Part shown: one piece after another, positions 28,354 through 37,669 of the stretch
Position numbering within the stretch: position 1 is the first letter of the stretch
Layout: the number at the start of each line of letters is the position of its first letter
Source of the DNA: Alistipes sp.
Lineage (GTDB): Bacteria; Bacteroidota; Bacteroidia; Bacteroidales; Rikenellaceae
Direction: 5' to 3'
Assembly: GCA_017621455.1 (NCBI GenBank)
Contig: JAGATC010000014.1
Location: forward strand, 1-64,000
DNA: 64,000 nucleotides
Position numbers and translations under genes: made by a program
Notes under the pieces: model-generated
What the model was told of the DNA's origin: nothing
The model's input: only the letters and a program-made list of their open reading frames with translations
The model's database searches: none

Positions 28354-31245
28354 ATGAGAAAATCTATCATCGCGATTTTATCGCTCGTGGCAATGGTAGC
28401 TTGTACCAATGACGTAACAGTCAAGACACAGGCTCCCGCTGCAATCACGTTTGAGGATTCATTCGTGGAGGTGAAGACACGTGCAGCTGTTGATCCCAGC
28501 ATCACTACAGCTACTATCGACGCTTTCGACGTTTGGGGCTTTATGGATGATCCTAAGGGTCTTATGTTCGACCAGCAGCGTGTAACCAAGGGTGAGGCAG
28601 GTTGGACTTACAACCCACTTCAGTACTGGACACAGGATCACAACTACTACTTCTATGCAGTAGCTCCCGTTGATAACGCCGACATCGTTGTTAACAAGGA
28701 CTTGAACATCGAGGGCTTGGGTACCATCGACTTCACTAACACCGACGGTAGCGTTGACCTTCTCTATGCTGAGAAGCAGGAGTCGACCTACAACGAGGAT
28801 GTTAACGCTGATGGTCACGAGACAGTAAAGCTCACTTTTGCTCACCTCTTGTCAAAGGTTAAGTTCACTTTCACTAACGGTTTCCCCGAGGGTACTTCTT
28901 CATTGAAGATCGAGAACATCAAGATCTCTCAGGCTCCTTCAAAGGGTACTGTTACTCTTAACGATGACACTGCAGGCCGCACTTGGAAGGTTACTGACAG
29001 CAACGCTACTCTCGACTTCGGTCACGTTAATGGTGGTGTAGCTCTTCTTCCTAACGAGAGCGCTGAGTGCGACAACGAGCGTTTGACCATCCCTGCTGAT
29101 GCTAACGTACGTTACCAGATCGACTTCACTGCTACTCTCTACTATGGTGAGAACGTAGCTTTGACAAGCGAGAAGACCGTATACCTTGAGGATCAGGCAT
29201 TTGTAATCGGCAAGAACTACAACATCACTGCTACTATCGACAACACTAACATCGCTGAGGATGCTCTTACACCTATCATCTTCGACGTTGTTGAGGTTGA
29301 GGATTGGGAGCTTGGCGAGCACAATGGCAAGATTGACTTCGAGAACGATGGCACACAGGTTAACCCCGATGAGCCCGTTGAGGAGGGTTATAAGCTCTAT
29401 TTCAACAACCTTGCTAACTGGACAAAGGTTTACGCTCACATCTGGGCTAACGATGGCGAGGATCTCGGCCTTACAGCTTCAGAGTGGCCTGGTCGCGAGC
29501 TCACTGAGACTGAGGAGCTCGATGGCGTTACTTACTACGTATTCCAGCTTCCCGCAACTGCTACTGGCAAGACCGTAAACGTTGTATTCAACGACGGCGC
29601 TGGCTCACAGACTAAGGATCTCGCAGGTGTAGTTGAGGCTAACCTCTTCTTCGACAACTATGTTGAGCCCGTTGCTCCATCAGAGGTTGTCCTCTACTTG
29701 CAGCCTAACGCCAACTGGAATGTAGACGGCGCTCGTTTCGCAGCTTACTTCTTCGGCAATGGCGAGACTTGGGTTGATATGACTCTAGTTGAGGGTGAGA
29801 CTAACATCTACGCTGTAACTGTTCCTGCTGGCTTCGAGGATGTTATCTTCTGCCGTATGAACCCAGGTGCTGCTGCTAACAACTGGAACAACAAGTGGAA
29901 TCAGACTGATGACCTTAAGGTTCCTACCGATGGCACTAACCTCTACACCGTAACCGAGGATACTTGGGATAAGGGTGGTGGCGAGTGGAGCGTTTACGCA
30001 CCTGCTGCTGCTCCTACAGCTCTTGCAACTCCCGTTGTAACTGCTGTTGCCAAGGAGAACACCGTAACTATTACTTGGGAGGCTGTTGAGAATGCTGCTG
30101 CTTACTCTATCACTGTAGGCACTGAGATGCCCGTAGTTACCGAGGAGCTCACTTACACTTTCACTGGCGAGTACGAGACTGAGTACACATTCAATGTTGT
30201 AGCTGTTCCTGCTGACGAGGAGAAGTTCGCTGCTTCAGAGGCTGGTGTAGCAACTGCTACTACCGAGGCTGCTCCTGCTGTTGAGCCTACTTACACTACT
30301 GTTGCTGAGTTCTTGGCAGCTGCTGAGGATGACACAGTTTACACTCTTAAGGGTACTATCACTGCTGTTGCTAACACTACATATGGTAACTTCGACCTTA
30401 CTGACGAGACAGGTACTGTTCTTATCTACGGTCTCTGCAGCCCCGAGGGTGCTCAGAAGTACTGGGCAGAGTCAGGTGCTAAGCTTGGTGATGATATCGT
30501 AGTTAAGACTGTTCGCACATCTTATGGCACTACACCACAGGGTAAGAATGCTATCTTTGTAGAGCTTGTATCTCCTGGTACTCTCGCTTTCTGGTCATTT
30601 GATGCAACTGCAACATCGTTCACAGCTGCTGGTGGCGATAAGGAGATTGGCTTGGCTATCTACAATGCTACTGCCGAGGTTGTTGCAACATCAGATAACG
30701 CACAGTTCTCTGCTGCTTATGCTGATGGCACTTTGACTATCACAGCTCTTGAGAACACTGCTGAGGAGGCTATCGAGGGTAACATCACCGTTACTTGCGG
30801 TGACTTGTCTCAGGTTGTTGCTGTATCGCAGGCTGCTGCTTCATCAGGCGCTCAGACTGCTGTTGAGGCTGAGCTTGTATTCTCGGCTGCTAACCGCACT
30901 ACATTCACTACATCACAGCAGGTGTTTGAGGCTAACAATATTAAGGTAACCAACGATAAGGGTTCTTCTACAAGCTCTGTAGCTGACTTTGTAGCTCCTG
31001 CACGTTTCTACAAGAACTCAAAGGTTACTGTTACCGCTCCTGGTAACATCACAACCATTGTCTTCGATTGCAACAGCGCAAGCTACGCAACAGCATTGAA
31101 AGACTCTGGCTTGACAGGTACTGTTAGCGTTTCATCTGACAAGGTAACCGTTACACTTGATGGCTCATCAAATGAGTATGTAATCAGCTCTTTGACTGGC
31201 GGTCAGGTACGTATGGATGGTGTAACTGTAACTTATTTGCAGTAA
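28354..31245 (+). CDS. Multidomain fimbrillin with starch-binding-like, FN3, OB-like and BACON-like modules
   Basis: 963 residues; lipobox MVACTND with Cys17 and VKTRAAVDPS near 44. About 1-335: FimA-like fimbrillin, close to the next five pilins. About 345-435 and 439-549: two modules with aromatic patches (KLYFNNLANWTKVYAHIW, VVLYLQPNANWNVDGARF) resembling CBM26-type starch-binding domains. About 550-640: FN3-like (TVTITWEAVENAAAYSITV). About 644-740: OB-like (YTLKGTITAVANTTYGNFDL). About 741-830: BACON-like. About 832-963: C-terminal beta domain. A pilin head followed by five or six extra domains suggests a tip or adhesive subunit. Glycan binding is inferred from fold resemblance. Confidence 0.75.
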   Translation: MRKSIIAILSLVAMVACTNDVTVKTQAPAAITFEDSFVEVKTRAAVDPSITTATIDAFDVWGFMDDPKGLMFDQQRVTKGEAGWTYNPLQYWTQDHNYYFYAVAPVDNADIVVNKDLNIEGLGTIDFTNTDGSVDLLYAEKQESTYNEDVNADGHETVKLTFAHLLSKVKFTFTNGFPEGTSSLKIENIKISQAPSKGTVTLNDDTAGRTWKVTDSNATLDFGHVNGGVALLPNESAECDNERLTIPADANVRYQIDFTATLYYGENVALTSEKTVYLEDQAFVIGKNYNITATIDNTNIAEDALTPIIFDVVEVEDWELGEHNGKIDFENDGTQVNPDEPVEEGYKLYFNNLANWTKVYAHIWANDGEDLGLTASEWPGRELTETEELDGVTYYVFQLPATATGKTVNVVFNDGAGSQTKDLAGVVEANLFFDNYVEPVAPSEVVLYLQPNANWNVDGARFAAYFFGNGETWVDMTLVEGETNIYAVTVPAGFEDVIFCRMNPGAAANNWNNKWNQTDDLKVPTDGTNLYTVTEDTWDKGGGEWSVYAPAAAPTALATPVVTAVAKENTVTITWEAVENAAAYSITVGTEMPVVTEELTYTFTGEYETEYTFNVVAVPADEEKFAASEAGVATATTEAAPAVEPTYTTVAEFLAAAEDDTVYTLKGTITAVANTTYGNFDLTDETGTVLIYGLCSPEGAQKYWAESGAKLGDDIVVKTVRTSYGTTPQGKNAIFVELVSPGTLAFWSFDATATSFTAAGGDKEIGLAIYNATAEVVATSDNAQFSAAYADGTLTITALENTAEEAIEGNITVTCGDLSQVVAVSQAAASSGAQTAVEAELVFSAANRTTFTTSQQVFEANNIKVTNDKGSSTSSVADFVAPARFYKNSKVTVTAPGNITTIVFDCNSASYATALKDSGLTGTVSVSSDKVTVTLDGSSNEYVISSLTGGQVRMDGVTVTYLQ

Positions 31246-31259
31246 TACTTTATGCCACT

Positions 31260-31308
31260 CGGCCCTTGGGTAGGGTAGCCTGCCCGAGGGTTGTGGGGCA
31301 CACAACCC
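31260..31308 (+). terminator. Hairpins after the multidomain fimbrillin
   Basis: GGGTTGTG / CACAACCC (31288-31295, 31301-31308) with a 5-nt loop, overlapping an alternative CCCTTGGG / CCCGAGGG hairpin. No U-run follows, so termination is uncertain. Confidence 0.4.
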
Positions 31309-31329
31309 GTCATACTGCGTAACGGCACC

Positions 31330-31602
31330 CCGCAGTCATCCCGAGGAGCGACCCTCCCCGTCATCCCGAGGAGCGTAGCGACGTGGGGATCTCGAAAATA
31401 GATTGCCACAGCTTGCAGCCTCGCAATGACGAAAAGATTGCCACGAGTCTCACGACTCTCGCAATGACGAACAGAAGCGGCACTCCGCCGTCATCCCGAG
31501 GAGCGTAGCGACGTGGGGATCTCGAAAATAGATTGCCACGGCTTGCAGCCTCGCAATGACAAGGAGATTGCCACGAGTCTCACGACTCTCGCAATGACGA
31601 TA
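31330..31602. repeat. Extragenic hairpin repeats, cluster 1 (two tandem copies of a composite)
   Basis: Composite A-B-B (A: GTCATCCC...GGGATCT; B: ATTGCCAC...GCAATGAC with cores GCTTGCAGC and GAGTCTCACGACTC) present at about 31350-31468 and again at 31491-31602, nearly identical. Confidence 0.85.
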
Positions 31603-31689
31603 AACGACGAAACTAATTAGTTTAGAGAACTATTAAGTTTATATAACAAATTTTTTATTATTAACCAATTAATTAACTAACAAACAATT

Positions 31690-33774
31690 ATGAAAAAACT
31701 TTTCGTAGCTGTTCTTGCTATCGCTGGTTTGGTAGCTTGTAACACAGAGGAGGCAGTTCGCGTTCAGGGTCCTGCTCCTATCGCCTTCGATGGTTCTTTC
31801 GTTGAGACTCGTGCTAACGCAGCTGTAGATCCTTCTACAACTACTGCTACTATCGAGAAGTTCAACGTATGGGGCTTTATGGACGATGTTACCGGTAAGG
31901 TATTCGTTGAGGAGGAGGTAACCAAGAATGGTGGTGAGTGGTCATACGTGAACACTCAGTACTGGGCTCCTGGCCACAAGTACTACTTCGCTGCTTTGTC
32001 TAACTATGACAACGCTGTTGTAAACACTGATGGTGCTAACGAGCTTGGTCTTGGCAACCTTAAGTTTACCGTTACTGACGGTTCAGATGACCTTCTTTAC
32101 TCTGCTGTAGGTCCTATCGATGCTCCTGCTGCTAATGCAACAACTGCAGAGAAGGTTAAGTTCTCTTTCAACCACATGCTTTCAAAGGTTAAGTTCTCGT
32201 TCACAAACGGTTTCACCAACGAGCTCGCTACTATCGATGTTAAGAACATCCAGATGGAGGTTCCCGCAACTGCAGACATCGATGTTAACGTTGCTGACTG
32301 GTGGACAGAGAACAACTGGAAGAACTACGATGGCACTGCTACCGTTGCTTTCGGTGACGCTTGCGCAAAGACTGGCATCGGCGAGTCACAGGAGTGCGAC
32401 AACGAGCGTATCGTTCTTCCTGCTAACAACGACGTTGTTTACACTGTTACTTTCGACGTAGCTCTCTACCAGGGTGACGTTGTTGCTTACGAGGGCACCA
32501 AGACTGTTGAGGTTAAGGGTGTAGCTCTTGAGATTGGCAAGGCTTACAACTTCACTGCTGAGTTGAACGCTTCTAACATCACTGAGGATGGTTCTGAGCT
32601 TCTTCCTATCGAGTTCGATGTTATCGAGGTTAAGGAGTGGGTTGAGGCAGGTGCTCAGACTGGCGTTATCGAGGGTGCTGTTGAGAATGTTACTTTGATG
32701 GCTGACGCTGAGGCTACCGAGACTGTTAACTTGACTGGTTCACTCGACGGTGCAGGTCACACTATCTCTGCTGTTGACGGTGTTGACTACGTTATCGCAA
32801 GCACAGCTCGTCTTATCGAGGCTACTGCTCCTGCTTCTATCTCTAACTTGACTATCGATGGTAAGGGTGTTTACACTGACAAGTATGGTATCCGTGGTAT
32901 CTACACTATCGGTACTGGTGACATCACTATTTCTAACGTTGAGATCTACAACTGTACTTACGCTATCAACGCTTGCCACACTGGTGATCTTGTTGTAGTT
33001 AACTCTACATTGCAGGGTTGGAACTCATACGCTGGTTCTGTTGCTAACAGCCGTTTCGAGAACGTTAAGTTCATCGATGGTGAGTTCCACAACTTCCGTC
33101 CTTACAACAACACAGTATGTAAGAACTGCGACTTCGCTGCAGGTGTTGTTATCGACTTGAGCTGCATGGTTGACGGTGCTTCTATCAAGTTCATCAACTG
33201 TACTTACGATGGTCAGCCTTTGACTGCTGCTAACCTCACTGACGCTGAGGGCGTAGACGTAGCTGTTGATATGCTCGTTACTGAGGAGCCTGTGAACAAT
33301 GGTCTTATTCAGAACGTAGCAAACGTTGAGAATATGACTATCGACGGTGGTAACTTCACTACTACTGACGGTAGGGGTCTTCGTGGTATCTACATCACTA
33401 AGGGTGGTGTGTACAACGTAAACAATGTTGTTGTTAAGAACGTAACTTACGCTATCAACGTTAACACTACTGAGGCTGTTACTTTGAACGTTAAGAACTC
33501 TACTTTGGAGGGTTGGACTTCTTACGGTACTACAACTACTGCTTCTTTCGAGAACGTAGCGTTCACTTGCGGTACTTACGCTAACTTCAGACCTTACTCA
33601 GCAACTACTTTGACTAAATGTACTTTCGAGGCTGGTTTCCAGATCGATTTCACAGCGTTGACAGGTGTTCTTACTTTTGACAACTGTACTTATGATGGCG
33701 AGGTTATCACCGAGGCTAACTTTGCTACACTTGTTCAGGTTGACGGTGACTACACTGGCAAGATCGCGTTCTAA
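31690..33774 (+). CDS. Fimbrillin with internally duplicated beta-helix-like tail
   Basis: 694 residues; lipobox GLVACNTEE with Cys17, VETRANAAVDPS near 37, fimbrillin domain to about 320 (NHMLSKVKFSFTNGF, ECDNERIVLPANNDVVYTV). The tail has two similar blocks of about 150 residues (from about 387 and 547). Each has TIDG..., RGIYTI/RGIYIT, TYAIN, STLQGW/STLEGW, FRPYNNT/FRPYSAT, NCTYDG. The strand rhythm suggests two stacked beta-helix turns sets, unlike the CBM-bearing paralog before it. Flanked by repeat clusters on both sides. Confidence 0.75.
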   Translation: MKKLFVAVLAIAGLVACNTEEAVRVQGPAPIAFDGSFVETRANAAVDPSTTTATIEKFNVWGFMDDVTGKVFVEEEVTKNGGEWSYVNTQYWAPGHKYYFAALSNYDNAVVNTDGANELGLGNLKFTVTDGSDDLLYSAVGPIDAPAANATTAEKVKFSFNHMLSKVKFSFTNGFTNELATIDVKNIQMEVPATADIDVNVADWWTENNWKNYDGTATVAFGDACAKTGIGESQECDNERIVLPANNDVVYTVTFDVALYQGDVVAYEGTKTVEVKGVALEIGKAYNFTAELNASNITEDGSELLPIEFDVIEVKEWVEAGAQTGVIEGAVENVTLMADAEATETVNLTGSLDGAGHTISAVDGVDYVIASTARLIEATAPASISNLTIDGKGVYTDKYGIRGIYTIGTGDITISNVEIYNCTYAINACHTGDLVVVNSTLQGWNSYAGSVANSRFENVKFIDGEFHNFRPYNNTVCKNCDFAAGVVIDLSCMVDGASIKFINCTYDGQPLTAANLTDAEGVDVAVDMLVTEEPVNNGLIQNVANVENMTIDGGNFTTTDGRGLRGIYITKGGVYNVNNVVVKNVTYAINVNTTEAVTLNVKNSTLEGWTSYGTTTTASFENVAFTCGTYANFRPYSATTLTKCTFEAGFQIDFTALTGVLTFDNCTYDGEVITEANFATLVQVDGDYTGKIAF

Positions 33775-33785
33775 TTGAACACACT

Positions 33786-33815
33786 GGTTATAGGGGGTTG
33801 GTTCTCCCTATAACC
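33786..33815 (+). terminator. Hairpin after the beta-helix fimbrillin
   Basis: GGTTATAGGG pairs with CCCTATAACC. Related hairpins follow other fimbrillins (35984, 38638). No U-run. Confidence 0.45.
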
Positions 33816-33825
33816 CCTAACAACC

Positions 33826-33898
33826 GCGTCATTGCGAGAGTCGATAGACTCGTGGCAATCTAAGGAGATTCCCGCGTCGCTACGCTCCTCGGAATGAC
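33826..33898. repeat. Extragenic hairpin repeats, cluster 2 (B plus variant A')
   Basis: B copy with core GAGTCGATAGACTC (about 33828-33861), then A' (about 33865-33898 on the minus strand), which reads GTCATTCC...GGAATCT: both arms changed relative to A so pairing is kept. Confidence 0.85.
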
Positions 33899-33952
33899 GA
33901 AGAGAAGAGACAAAAACAAAACAAATAACAAATAATTAAAAACTATTACATT

Positions 33953-34957
33953 TTGAAAAAGACACTTTTGCTTGTTGCTGCTGCTGTAGCTCTTGTAGCT
34001 TGTAGCAACGAGGAGATTGTACGTCAGTCAGCTCCCGAGGCCATCGGTTTCGACAACGCCTTCGTGGAGAACTCAACCCGTAGCGTCAACGACCCAAGCT
34101 TCGATGCTGACAATATGTTCAGCGATTTCGCAGTTTATGGCTTCGTTGAGGGTGCTGTATTGTTAGACGGCGTACGTGTAGCTAAGGAGGATCTTGCTAC
34201 AGATCAGACAAAGACTGGTTGGGAGTACGAGGGTACTCAGTACTGGGTTGCTGGTGCAAAGTACAACTTCAACGCTGTAGCTCCTTTGACTGATGGCGGT
34301 TGGACAAAGACTGCTGCTACAAAGGATGCAACAACCCTTTCGTTCACCAACAACGGTACTACTGACCTTCTCTATGCTTATGCAACTGCTGAGGGTCAGG
34401 CTGAGAATAATCAGCCCGTAGCTTTCACTTTCCGTCACACCTTGTCAAAGGTTAAGCTCTCTTTCGAGAATGCTTACAATGCAACCAATGCTACTATCAA
34501 GGTTCGCGACGTGAAGATTACCGATGCTTACGCTACTGGTAATGTAGTTCTTACTGATGCCACTGCTTGGAGCACACAGGATGGCAAACTTGAGCTTGCT
34601 TTTGGTAATGCTGTAGCTGATGACGCAACTTCTACAGATGCTCTTGCTTTTGCTTACAACACTACTCTTGAGTCATACAACGAGTTGTTTATGATTCCTG
34701 GTGAGGGTCCAACTCTTGATGGTGAGAAGCATACCTACACCGTTACTTTCACCGTTGACCTTATTGTAAGTGGTACTGTTGTTAAGACTTACGAGCGCAC
34801 TATCAATGCAGTGTTTGCTCCTGAGGCTGGCAAGAGCTACGACCTTAAGGCAACTATCAACGCAGAGAACATCGACCCCGAGCACGCTCAGGAGCCTATC
34901 GAGTTCACTGTTAACGCTCTTCCTGGTTGGGGTACTACTAACGACCAGAACATCTAA
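33953..34957 (+). CDS. Fimbrillin-family pilin (TTG start)
   Basis: 334 residues; starts at TTG 33953, giving KKTLLLVAAAVALVACSNEE with a lipobox Cys like its paralogs; no ATG or GTG would restore the signal peptide. ENSTRSVNDPSFD near 43 is the maturation-type site. Conserved VAGAKYNFNAVAPL and FRHTLSKVKLSFENAY blocks, ending EFTVNALPGWGTTNDQNI. Short fimbrillin without extra domains. The next pilin follows after 30 nt. Confidence 0.8.
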   Translation: MKKTLLLVAAAVALVACSNEEIVRQSAPEAIGFDNAFVENSTRSVNDPSFDADNMFSDFAVYGFVEGAVLLDGVRVAKEDLATDQTKTGWEYEGTQYWVAGAKYNFNAVAPLTDGGWTKTAATKDATTLSFTNNGTTDLLYAYATAEGQAENNQPVAFTFRHTLSKVKLSFENAYNATNATIKVRDVKITDAYATGNVVLTDATAWSTQDGKLELAFGNAVADDATSTDALAFAYNTTLESYNELFMIPGEGPTLDGEKHTYTVTFTVDLIVSGTVVKTYERTINAVFAPEAGKSYDLKATINAENIDPEHAQEPIEFTVNALPGWGTTNDQNI

Positions 34958-34987
34958 TTCGCAACAAATTAAAGAATTATTCGAGAT

Positions 34988-35974
34988 ATGAAAAAGATTT
35001 TTATTGCAGTTTTGGCTGTTGCAGCACTCGCATCGTGCAGCAAGGAGCAGACCGTAAACGTTGACAAGGGTGCAGTTATCGGCTTCGACACCTTCGTTGA
35101 GAACTCAACACGTGCTAACGACCTTGAAGTAGGTGACTTCGACTTTGGTGTATATGGTCTCGTTGAGAAGGGTGGTGAAAACGCTCTTATCTTCAACAAC
35201 CAGGAGGTTGCTGCTGATGGTTCTTACTCGCCTGCGCAGTATTGGATTGCAGCTGCGCAGTACTACTTCACAGCTATTGCTCCTTGTACTAATGCAAAGT
35301 GGGATTACTTCACCACTACAGCTCACACTGGTACTATCGCTTTCGATAACCAGGCTGCCGCTGCTAACCAGGACTTGCTCTTCGCTTATGTAAAGCCTGC
35401 GCAGACTCCTGATGAGATTAAAGCTGCTCCAGATAAGGTAGGCTTCACTTTCAACCACATGTTGTCACGTGTACGCTTCACTTTCGCTAACGGCTTCGGC
35501 GCGGGTAGCAACATTAAGCTCGAGGTTACCGATGTAACTATCACCGATGCTTATGCTACTGCTCAGCTTGCTGTTGAGGATGGTACTCCTGCAGCTGCTT
35601 GGAAAAACTTCGGTACTACATTCTCAAAGAACTTCGGTCAGGTAGGTGGTGCTACACTTGCTACTCTTACCGACACAGGTGCTACTATGAGCGCAGCTAC
35701 CGAGCACTTCTATCTTATCCCTGCTAACAAGACTTACGAAGTAACTTTCTACGTTACCCTCTACCAGGCAGGTGTTAAGCTCGATACTTATGCTCGTACA
35801 GCTACTATCCCTGCTACTGATATGCAGAAGGGTATGAGCTACGACATCAAGACCACTCTTACCGCTAATAATACTTCTGACGATGGTCAGCTCTATCCTA
35901 TCGAGTTCGAGGTTACTGCTGTTACAGAGTGGGATCAGTTCGGTGATGGTGACATTACTGGCAATGTAAACTAA
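34988..35974 (+). CDS. Fimbrillin-family pilin
   Basis: 328 residues; MKKIFIAVLAVAALASCSKEQ with lipobox Cys17, NSTRANDLEVG near 40, then YWIAAAQYYFTAIAP and FNHMLSRVRFTFANGF. Ends EVTAVTEWDQFGDGDITGNVN. Simple pilin paralog; strong bias for GCT, GTT and ACT codons. Followed by a hairpin and repeats. Polymerising subunit or alternative pilin is likely; which one dominates cannot be told. Confidence 0.85.
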   Translation: MKKIFIAVLAVAALASCSKEQTVNVDKGAVIGFDTFVENSTRANDLEVGDFDFGVYGLVEKGGENALIFNNQEVAADGSYSPAQYWIAAAQYYFTAIAPCTNAKWDYFTTTAHTGTIAFDNQAAAANQDLLFAYVKPAQTPDEIKAAPDKVGFTFNHMLSRVRFTFANGFGAGSNIKLEVTDVTITDAYATAQLAVEDGTPAAAWKNFGTTFSKNFGQVGGATLATLTDTGATMSAATEHFYLIPANKTYEVTFYVTLYQAGVKLDTYARTATIPATDMQKGMSYDIKTTLTANNTSDDGQLYPIEFEVTAVTEWDQFGDGDITGNVN

Positions 35975-35983
35975 CAAACCTTT

Positions 35984-36015
35984 GGTTATGAGGGGTTGAA
36001 TCTCCCCTCATAGCC
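35984..36015 (+). terminator. Hairpin after the fimbrillin
   Basis: 12-bp stem GGTTATGAGGGG / CCCCTCATAGCC (one wobble), loop TTGAATCT. No clear U-run. Confidence 0.5.
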
Positions 36016-36019
36016 CCAA

Positions 36020-36143
36020 CAGATTGCCACGGGCATAGCCCTCGCAATGACGAACGGCAGCAACAACCGTCATCCCGAGGAGCGTAGCGACGTGGGGATC
36101 TCAAAAATAGATTGCCACGAGTCTAACGACTCTCGCAATGACG
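36020..36143. repeat. Extragenic hairpin repeats, cluster 3 (B-A-B), left of the GIY-YIG gene
   Basis: B 36021-36052 (core GGGCATAGCCC), A 36068-36104, B 36110-36143 (core GAGTCTAACGACTC). The GIY-YIG start codon is 8 nt further on. Confidence 0.85.
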
Positions 36144-36150
36144 AAGAAAG

Positions 36151-36438
36151 ATGATTGAGCCGTGTGTATACATACTTACCAATGCTAAAAAGACGGTATT
36201 GTATACTGGAGTAACCTCCAATATTCGGCAAAGGGTTCTTGAACATAGAAACGGTATTGGCTCGGAATTTACGAGAAAATATCGAATGAAGGTTCTACTA
36301 ATGGTTGAGAGGCATCCGACAATGATGTCGGCCATAGCTCGAGAGAAGCAGATAAAAAGTTGGTCTCGGGCGCGTAAGGAGGCGTTGATTAATGAGACAA
36401 ATCCAGCGTGGGACGATTTGATGCCGATAGGTGAATAA
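36151..36438 (+). CDS. Small GIY-YIG nuclease-family protein
   Basis: 95 residues. CVYILTNAKKTVLYTGVT is the GIY...YIG pair in the YIL...YTGVT form of the stand-alone subfamily. NIRQRVLEHRNG holds the active-site Arg, and AIAREKQIKSW the metal-binding Glu. Stand-alone members of this size occur widely and mostly lack an assigned function; family members with known roles cut DNA. The gene is not pilus-like, sits inside the fimbrillin array and is bracketed tightly by extragenic hairpins, which suggests it arrived with them or acts on them (inference). Confidence 0.85.
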   Translation: MIEPCVYILTNAKKTVLYTGVTSNIRQRVLEHRNGIGSEFTRKYRMKVLLMVERHPTMMSAIAREKQIKSWSRARKEALINETNPAWDDLMPIGE

Positions 36439-36444
36439 CCCTCC

Positions 36445-36612
36445 CCGTCATCCCGAGGAGCGTAGCGACGTGGGGATCTCAAAAACAGATTGCCACGGCT
36501 TGTAGCCTCGCAATGACGACTGGCAGCAACAACCGTCATCCCGAGGAGCGTAGCGACGTGGGGATCTCAAAAAACAAAAGATTGCCACGGGCAAAGCCCT
36601 CGCAATGACGAA
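36445..36612. repeat. Extragenic hairpin repeats, cluster 4 (A-B-A-B), right of the GIY-YIG gene
   Basis: A 36446-36481, B 36487-36519 (core GGCTTGTAGCC), A 36534-36570, B 36580-36611 (core GGGCAAAGCCC). A short direct repeat (GACGAAAGACAAAA) follows to 36640. Confidence 0.85.
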
Positions 36613-36676
36613 AGACGAAAGACAAAAGACGAAAGACAGAAAGAAAAAATATTAACAATTAAAACTTTTATACACT

Positions 36677-37591
36677 ATGAAGAAGATTCTTATTTCTATG
36701 CTTGCTGTAGCGGCACTTGTATCGTGCAGCAAGGAGGAGTCAATCCGCGTAGACCAGGGTGAGGCCATCGCTTTCGGCAACGCCTTCGTCGACAACAGCA
36801 CCCGTGCTACTGACCCATCGTATAGCGGTACTGCGGACTTCACCTCTTTCCAGGTTTGGGGTACTGTAAAGGCTAATGATGCTGCTACTCCCGTTGCTAT
36901 TTTTGAAGATGACACTGTAACAGCTACTGTTGGTGCTAATAGCGTTTGGACTTGCAACGTTAAGCAGTACTGGATTAAGGATGCCCTTTATAACTTTGCT
37001 GCTCTTGCAAATGCGGATGCGGTAGCTCTTGGCGATGACAAGTTGCCTAAGACTGTTACTTATACAGCAGATCAGACCGACCTCGTATATGCAAAGTCTG
37101 CACAGTATACTGGTAAGGCATCTGGTAACGAGCTTGTTGCTTTCACTTTCCAGCACCTTTTGTCAAAGGTTAACTTCACTGTAGTGAATGGCTCACAGGA
37201 TGCAGAAGGTTACTCATTCTTGGTGCGTGATATTGAGATTGCCGGTGCTACAGCTGGTACTTGCGATGTTACTACAACACCTGTTACTTGGACAGCTACA
37301 GCTAACAATGGTTACACCATTGCAGACATCACCGTAGATAACGATACAGCATCTGCAGACTGTGGTACAGCTCTTCTCGTTGTCCCTGGTGCTGTGACTG
37401 TATCTTTCAATGTTGATATCCTTGTAGATGGTGTAGTACTTGGTACCAAGGAATACACTTCAGCAGCTACAACACTCGCTCCTGCTAACAGCTACAATTT
37501 CGTAGTTACACCTACCGTGGGTGAGGAGATTAAGTTCACCGTTGCTAACGATCTTACTTGGACAGACGGTGGTGACATCAACGTTCAGTAA
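36677..37591 (+). CDS. Fimbrillin-family pilin
   Basis: 304 residues; MKKILISMLAVAALVSCSKEE with lipobox Cys17, NSTRATDPSYSG near 40, YWIKDALYNFAALANAD, FQHLLSKVNFTVVNGS, C-terminus NDLTWTDGGDINVQ. Shortest pilin of the array. Close to the following gene in the N-terminal 45 residues but divergent after, as in recombining pilin families. Confidence 0.85.
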   Translation: MKKILISMLAVAALVSCSKEESIRVDQGEAIAFGNAFVDNSTRATDPSYSGTADFTSFQVWGTVKANDAATPVAIFEDDTVTATVGANSVWTCNVKQYWIKDALYNFAALANADAVALGDDKLPKTVTYTADQTDLVYAKSAQYTGKASGNELVAFTFQHLLSKVNFTVVNGSQDAEGYSFLVRDIEIAGATAGTCDVTTTPVTWTATANNGYTIADITVDNDTASADCGTALLVVPGAVTVSFNVDILVDGVVLGTKEYTSAATTLAPANSYNFVVTPTVGEEIKFTVANDLTWTDGGDINVQ

Positions 37592-37669
37592 TTTCCACTT
37601 TTGTTAGAAGTGAGATTGGCATAGCTATATCAATGAGTTATGCGAGTCGGACAAATAAATTTTTAGACT

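Noticed and set aside
27745..28589. Minus-strand frames through the tandem repeat encoding repeated ALISP/LAPSVCTE-type peptides
   Set aside because: They exist only because the repeat is open in that frame; they overlap real genes at both ends and have no signal or start context.
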